From assembly GCA_963790075.1 (NCBI GenBank), contig CAWBNG010000003.1, forward strand, positions 496,001 to 560,000: DNA of 64,000 nucleotides, read 5' to 3'. Below the pieces are notes generated by a model that searched no databases, was not told the origin of the DNA, and worked only from the letters and a program-made list of their open reading frames with translations. The translations under genes were made by a program, and so were the position numbers. How positions within the stretch are numbered: position 1 is the stretch's first letter; every line of letters begins with the position of its first letter. Shown here piece after piece: positions 59,331 through 64,000 of the stretch. The DNA comes from CAYOUV01 sp963790075. Lineage in GTDB: Bacteria > Chloroflexota > Anaerolineae > Anaerolineales > Villigracilaceae.

Positions 59331-60211
59331 CAGGCTGCAAATTCTACTTCAGCGTCACGCATTGTATTAAAGGATGTGATTGCCACTTCCAGCATCGCCA
59401 GGTCCGGTTCACGCGTGGTCAGCGATTGAAGTGCCAGATTCGGCCGGATCAGCATCCGCACGATCGGAGAATCCAGGTGATTGGCCGTCCACTTGATGTA
59501 TTCGTAAGCCACGCCAGCCAAGACCGGAATGAGCAGCAAACGCGATACCAGTCGCCAGAGCAGCGGCATCGGACCCAGCAGGCTAAAAACCAGGATCGAG
59601 AGTAACACCAAAGTCAAGAGGAAGGCTGTGCCGCAGCGTGGGTGTTCGAGCGAGAAGGTCGCCACACTTTCGGGAGTCAATTCGGCGCCAGCCTCGTAAG
59701 CGTTGATGGTTTTATGCTCGGCACCGTGGTAGGCGTACACGCGGCGAATATCTGGCATCAGACCGACAGCCCAGATGTAACCGACCAGCAAGGCCAGGCG
59801 CGCGATCCCTTCCAACACGTTGCCCCACCAGCTATTCCAATGTAAAAGGCTTTCCGCCAATCCACCAGCTGCGGCTGGTAAAAGGAAAAACAAGCCGACG
59901 CCAAATGCCAGCGAAAAAACCAACGTGAGGGTCAGCATGGGACCTTCCAGCTTTTCATCCTCGCCGGTTTGCGTGTTAGCCGAAATGGTCAGTGCGCGCA
60001 TGCCCAATCCCAGGGCATCCCAGAGCAGAACCAAACCGCGCAGGAAGGGAATCTTCGCCAGGCGGCTTTTGTAGATGCCGGCCAACTTCTCGACATGGAT
60101 GACGATCTCCCCATCCGGGTCGCGCATGGCGACCGCAGCCGCCGAACGCCCGCGCATCATCACGCCCTCAATCACAGCTTGTCCGCCGTAAGCAATCAAT
60201 CTATCTTCCAT
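59330..60211 (-). CDS. DUF1385 (YqhQ-like) membrane protein
   Basis: 293 aa. YGGQAVIEGVMMRGRSAAAVA at the N-terminus, several hydrophobic segments, YAYHGAEHKTINAYEAGAEL and HPRCGTAFLL are the defining motifs of DUF1385. The role of the family is unknown. The first ATG at 60211 is used; a TTG three codons upstream (60220) is also possible. A short hairpin (60244-60264) separates it from the M20 gene. Confidence 0.88.
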   Translation of the reverse strand: MEDRLIAYGGQAVIEGVMMRGRSAAAVAMRDPDGEIVIHVEKLAGIYKSRLAKIPFLRGLVLLWDALGLGMRALTISANTQTGEDEKLEGPMLTLTLVFSLAFGVGLFFLLPAAAGGLAESLLHWNSWWGNVLEGIARLALLVGYIWAVGLMPDIRRVYAYHGAEHKTINAYEAGAELTPESVATFSLEHPRCGTAFLLTLVLLSILVFSLLGPMPLLWRLVSRLLLIPVLAGVAYEYIKWTANHLDSPIVRMLIRPNLALQSLTTREPDLAMLEVAITSFNTMRDAEVEFAA

Positions 60212-60243
60212 ACCATTCAAATCTCATATTCTTATTTCTGATC

Positions 60244-60264
60244 GGGCAGTCTCTATAACTGCCC
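60244..60264 (-). terminator. Short hairpin after the M20 gene
   Basis: GGGCAGT / ACTGCCC arms with a 7-nt loop, without a clear T-run; weak candidate terminator. Confidence 0.4.
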
Positions 60265-60274
60265 GTGATAATCC

Positions 60275-61655
60275 TCAGGTTTTCAAATTAAAGAAAAAGT
60301 GGATCAGCGCCTCGATGCCCTTGTACCAGGTCGGCAGGTGCAGCTTCTCATTCGGCGCATGCACGTTGTCATCGGGCAAACCAAAACCGGTCAGGACCGA
60401 GTCGAAGCCCAGGTCACGCTGCATCATCCCGACGATCGGCACGCTGCCACCTTCCCGCTTGAAGAGTGGGCGCTTGCCCCAGACCGCCTGCATCCCATCA
60501 GCCATTGCCTTGACACCTGGATGATCGCGGTCCGAAATCGAAGCCTTATTGCTGGCCATGTTAATGATTTCCCAGCGGATATCCTTGGGAGCGTTCTGCT
60601 CCATATATTTTTTCAACTGCTGTTGAACTTCCTCGGGATCCTGGTTCGGGACGAGCCGCGTGGAAATCTTGGCCATCGCCCAGGCCGGCAGGACCGTCTT
60701 CTGGCCTTCGCCAGTGAAACCGGAGATCATGCCGTTTACTTCAAGAGTAGGACGTCCGCCAACACGTTCGACGGGGGTATAACCGGCTTCACCCCACAGC
60801 GCGGGCGCGCCGGTTTGCTCGAGGAAAAACTTCTCATCAACCGGCAGGCGGGCTAACTCCGCCCGTTCATCAGCGTCCAGAGCCAAGAACTCGGTCATAG
60901 AAGCCGGACAGGGTCACGCGACCTTGATCGTCATGCATGCCCGCAATCAGTTCAGCCAGCGCTTGAGCCGGGTTGTGGACGACGCCACCGAACAGGCCGG
61001 AGTGCAGGTCATGCGCAGGACCATAGACCCGTACTTCAAAATATGCCAGGCCACGCAAAGCGTACGTAATGGTCGGTAAATCGGCACCCAGCATGCCTGC
61101 ATCCGGATTGAGCGCAAAGTCAGCCGCAAACAAGTCCTTGTGCCTGGACAGAAAGTCGCCTTCCAGGCTGGGAGAGCCGATTTCCTCCTCGCCTTCGATG
61201 AAAAATTTGAGATTGATCGGTAAGCCGCTCGTCCGCACGATCGCTTCGATCGCCTTGAACGAGGCCACCACCTGCCCTTTCATGTCAGAAGCGCCGCGGG
61301 CAAACAGGTTGTCGCCCTGGCGGGTTGGTTCGAACGGATCTGTTTTCCACAGATCAAGCGGGTCCACCGGCTGGACGTCGTAGTGACCGTAGACCAGCAC
61401 GGTCGGGGCTGCTTTGCCCGCACCCAACCATTCACCAAACACGACTGGGTGTTTACCGGTCGGGATGATCTGTACCTTATCCATACCTAGACCGCGCAAT
61501 TGGGCGGCCATCCACTCAGCCGCGCGCTGCATATCAGGTTTTCGCTCATCATCCGTTGAGATGGATGGGATGCGCACGATCTCTTTAAGTTCCTCTAGAA
61601 AACGCTCGCTGTTCTCTCGCGCAAATTGCAATGCTTGCTCTCTTTGGTCAGCCAT
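60275..61655 (-). CDS. M20-family dipeptidase (frameshifted by +1 near 60885)
   Basis: Restored length about 459 aa. The N-terminal part has GHYDVQPVDP (metal His, Asp), ARGASDMKG (bridging Asp), GEEEIGSP (catalytic Glu) and NPDAGML; the C-terminal part has REGGSVPIVGMM and NVHAPNEKLHLP (metal His). The frame breaks after FYDRV: reading ...VLALDADERAELARL requires removing one base in the AA pair at 60885-60886. The enzyme hydrolyses dipeptides or acylated amino acids with two zinc ions. Start ATG at 61655 with AGGAGG. No other damage is seen. Confidence 0.88.
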
Positions 61656-61709
61656 CAATCCTCCTATCTTCAATATCAAACCTGCTTCGATTTCCTTGCA
61701 GGGAAAATT

Positions 61710-62255
61710 CTAAACTCCTAAATTTCCATACAAAAACCAGAACGTATCCTGGGGAAAGGCCGCCTGTAATTCGGAGTCCCAGATAAAACCACCAGCAACC
61801 AATTGCTTGCGCAGGTAAACATCCAATTCTGCAATTGCAACGGCATCGGGTGGCTGTTTTGGCAATTCAGCCAGCAACAATTCCAGGATTACCCGGTTCC
61901 GGACTTCATTCGGATAATCTTGACGATATTGACTCGACGCATTCCGAATATCACCCAGATAATTCTTCCAGAGGTTTAGGCGGGATCCCAATTCACGAAT
62001 GGCTTTAGCCTCCCAGGCCACAGTCCATTTCGAGCGCACTGCATCCACCTGGGATGTAAACCGGGAGGCCTCGGCTTGCCCAGCTGGTGAGATGGTCCGG
62101 GCCTGTGCCCGGGCTAAGGCCAGCAGCAAACCGCCAATGGTCAGACGCGGCAGGTCCGCTTTCAACGGCCAGTAAAGTTCGTTGGAAAGCAAATAATCTG
62201 AGAGTAGTGGGATGCCTTCTTCTAAGAGCGCGAAATCCTGGTATTGAAATGTCAT
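61710..62255 (-). CDS. Hypothetical protein
   Basis: 181 aa, mostly helical, no signal peptide or membrane segment (LSDYLLSNELYWPL, LTIGGLLLALARAQARTI, RELGSRLNLWKNYLGDIRNASSQYRQDY). No family recognised. It lies 12 nt after the SBP gene stop, so it is in the same transcription unit. A role beside the binding protein is only a positional guess. Confidence 0.6.
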   Translation of the reverse strand: MTFQYQDFALLEEGIPLLSDYLLSNELYWPLKADLPRLTIGGLLLALARAQARTISPAGQAEASRFTSQVDAVRSKWTVAWEAKAIRELGSRLNLWKNYLGDIRNASSQYRQDYPNEVRNRVILELLLAELPKQPPDAVAIAELDVYLRKQLVAGGFIWDSELQAAFPQDTFWFLYGNLGV

Positions 62256-62267
62256 CGTGCATCCCTG

Positions 62268-63956
62268 TTACGGCCCAACCGTCGGCGTAGGCGGTTGCTC
62301 CAGCACGCGCCTGGTCACCAAATACCAGTTGGAAATGTCCACAAAGCGGTCGCTGGGATCAAACAAAGGCCCAATCTGCACACCCTGCACCTGGGAATCT
62401 ACAGCATAGCTGTAGACAGGGTAATACAGCAGAACGGCAGGTGTTTCCTTTGCAAAGATCACCTGGAAATTACGGTAGAGCCGCGTCCGCAACCCGAGAT
62501 CGGTCGTCACGCGTGCCTGTTCCAGATATTCGCTTGCAGTGCGGTTGTCCCATTGCGAGTAGTTCTGTCCGCCTGTCTTTTCGGCCTGATGCCAGAAAGG
62601 ATAGGGGTCGGGGTCAGGCGTACGCGAAAGGTTCAAGTCAATCAGAGCGGCCTGATAGTTACGTCCGGTCAGGTTATCATTGATCAACTGATCATACGGA
62701 AGCGCCGAAAGGTCAACCTTGACGCCAATCTTGGCCCAGTCGCGCTGGATCGCTGCCGCGATTTGCGCGTGCAGGTCATCATTGGGATATAAAAGGGTAA
62801 ACGACAGTGACTGGCCATCTTTTTCGCGCACCTCACCCCCGCTGGCCGGAATGGTGTAACCCTCATCTTTTAAGATTTGAATGGCAGCATCAGGTTCGTA
62901 ATTGACGTGCTCGATACCGTTGTAGTAAGCCCATGAACCCGGCAGGATCGGGCTGTCGGCTTGAATGGCCTGTCCTGCCAAAATGTTATCCACCATCCAG
63001 CGTCGATTGGTCCCCATCAACAAAGCCTGCCGCACCTTGGCTTCCTGGAAAAATGAGACCGAGGGATCATCCAGGTTAAAGAGCACCATGCTCAACAGCG
63101 GCAGACGGCTGGTGTAAATCGATAAATTTGGCTCAGCCAGCGCTGGCTGCAAGATATCGGGCGTGACGCGACCGATCCCCAATACCTCACCCTGCTGATA
63201 GGCATCCAGCGAGGCCTTGGCGCTCGGATAATAACGAAAGACAACCTGGTCGATAAACGGTTTTTGTCCGTAGTAATCATCGAATTTTGTGAGCACCACA
63301 CCCACAATCTGACTGTTTTCGACAATCAGATGGTCCAATTTATACGGCCCGGTACCAACCGGTTTAAGATTGAAATCGGCATTAACGATTTGCTCCGGAG
63401 AAACGCCATCCAGCAGATGCTTGGGGAGCACGCCAAACGCAACGTAATCCAGAAAGGGAGCAAAAGGTTCAGGCAATTTGAACTGCAAGGTGCGGTCATT
63501 CAGTTTCTTGATATCGATCTGCCCCCACATATCCTTTACGTCCTGCGGAAAGTACGAGGAACTGGACTTGATCAAATCAATCGTGAAGATCACATCCTCA
63601 GCGGTGACCGGTTCCCCGTCCTGCCAAACAGCATTTGGCCGGATGGAGAAATTGTAGATCGTCCCATCCTGGGACGAAGCCCACGAGTCTGCCAGGTCCG
63701 GTTGCGGCACACCATGCGTATCAAAACGGATCAGACCGCTGTAGATCAGTCGATCCACGTCGCGGTCAGGCGCGTTGTTCCAATCCAGTAATGGATTAAG
63801 CCAACTCATAGAACCGACTAAAGCCTCGGTGTAAACACCGCCGCTTGTCGGTTGTGGAGAGAGCGGTTGCAAGACCGGCTGTTGACTGAGCAACAAGACC
63901 CCAACCAGAACCAGGGTCACGATCACAACCAGGATTTGCCAGCGAAGTTTCTTCAT
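62268..63956 (-). CDS. Family-5 (peptide/nickel) ABC transporter substrate-binding protein
   Basis: 562 aa, full length. An N-terminal hydrophobic segment (residues 6-23) without a lipobox Cys is followed by GGVYTEALVGSMSWLNPLL, LIYSGLIRFD, PDLADSWASSQDGTIYNFSI, VTAEDVIFTIDLI and VGTGPYKLDHL, the classic SBP_bac_5 pattern. It captures oligopeptides or related solutes outside the membrane for an ABC importer whose permeases are not in the window. The start ATG at 63956 is close to the window edge; upstream sequence is too short to judge the promoter. Confidence 0.92.
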   Translation of the reverse strand: MKKLRWQILVVIVTLVLVGVLLLSQQPVLQPLSPQPTSGGVYTEALVGSMSWLNPLLDWNNAPDRDVDRLIYSGLIRFDTHGVPQPDLADSWASSQDGTIYNFSIRPNAVWQDGEPVTAEDVIFTIDLIKSSSSYFPQDVKDMWGQIDIKKLNDRTLQFKLPEPFAPFLDYVAFGVLPKHLLDGVSPEQIVNADFNLKPVGTGPYKLDHLIVENSQIVGVVLTKFDDYYGQKPFIDQVVFRYYPSAKASLDAYQQGEVLGIGRVTPDILQPALAEPNLSIYTSRLPLLSMVLFNLDDPSVSFFQEAKVRQALLMGTNRRWMVDNILAGQAIQADSPILPGSWAYYNGIEHVNYEPDAAIQILKDEGYTIPASGGEVREKDGQSLSFTLLYPNDDLHAQIAAAIQRDWAKIGVKVDLSALPYDQLINDNLTGRNYQAALIDLNLSRTPDPDPYPFWHQAEKTGGQNYSQWDNRTASEYLEQARVTTDLGLRTRLYRNFQVIFAKETPAVLLYYPVYSYAVDSQVQGVQIGPLFDPSDRFVDISNWYLVTRRVLEQPPTPTVGP

Positions 63957-64000
63957 AGGCGAAAAAAAAGAAAGGCCTTACCCCGGACCAGCCTGTCAGG

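Overview
The window looks like chromosomal DNA of an anaerobic Chloroflexota bacterium of the Anaerolineae type, probably a metagenome-assembled contig. This is an inference from gene content. The window holds an isopentenyl phosphate kinase (known among bacteria mainly from Chloroflexi), many secreted lipoproteins with Thr/Pro-rich linkers and SH3-like domains, formate-tetrahydrofolate ligase, pyruvate phosphate dikinase, and a pyruvate dehydrogenase E1alpha-E1beta-E2 operon. Most of the sequence is GC-rich. The 25-30 kb section is visibly more AT-rich.

Layout. 0-9.9 kb: end of a PfkB kinase plus psuG (pseudouridine breakdown), a PaaI-type thioesterase, IPK, a frameshifted fhs, an acyl-CoA synthetase, and a ChrB-like/MFS pair. 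9.9-12.6 kb: an ABC exporter operon with a membrane protein and a winged-helix regulator; a good promoter and a 31-bp palindromic operator precede it. 12.7-19.2 kb: an unknown 440-aa protein with a DEDDh exonuclease, a PstS-like lipoprotein with uppP, and divergent tgt and recJ. 19.3-24.8 kb: rnpB (minus strand), a chagasin-like inhibitor, rplU-rpmA-rpmE, tdk, hpt and a frameshifted CCA-adding enzyme. The rpmE product carries an alpha-CTD-like domain.

24.8-30.1 kb is the accessory part. A degenerate 22-bp tandem repeat is followed by six single-gene units, all on the minus strand: a membrane protein, a DUF1801 protein, an APH-like kinase, a GNAT acetyltransferase, a 3-TM protein and a lipoprotein. 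They are separated by attC-like sites (RYYYAAC...GTTRRRY). No integrase gene is in the window, so this looks like an integron cassette cluster without its integrase (CALIN). A 250-bp MITE sits exactly inside one of the sites.

30.2-41 kb: two overlapping unknown genes, a DEDD exonuclease, an alpha/beta hydrolase, a response regulator, ppdK, and then a compact three-gene minus-strand unit. That unit encodes a small protein with a GD...VQGP tag, a STAND NTPase with about six membrane segments, and a FecR/SBP-like lipoprotein. The STAND gene is longer than its open frame suggests: undoing one homopolymer frameshift reveals the same N-terminal tag as the small protein. This is my best candidate for an undescribed system. 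41-52 kb: mostly envelope and secreted proteins, including four SH3-domain lipoproteins, two of which share a nearly identical C-terminal module. 52-64 kb: the PDH operon behind a leader terminator, an MBL hydrolase, PlsC, an Atg22-type MFS, a methyltransferase, DUF1385, a frameshifted M20 dipeptidase and a family-5 peptide-binding protein.

Six genes carry single-base indels (fhs, CCA enzyme, DUF1801, STAND, a DUF2269-like gene, M20 peptidase). Several lie in homopolymers, so consensus error is a serious possibility, and I annotate the restored genes. Several genes without a Shine-Dalgarno sequence have a TATAAT-like box 6-7 nt before ATG, which suggests leaderless transcripts.
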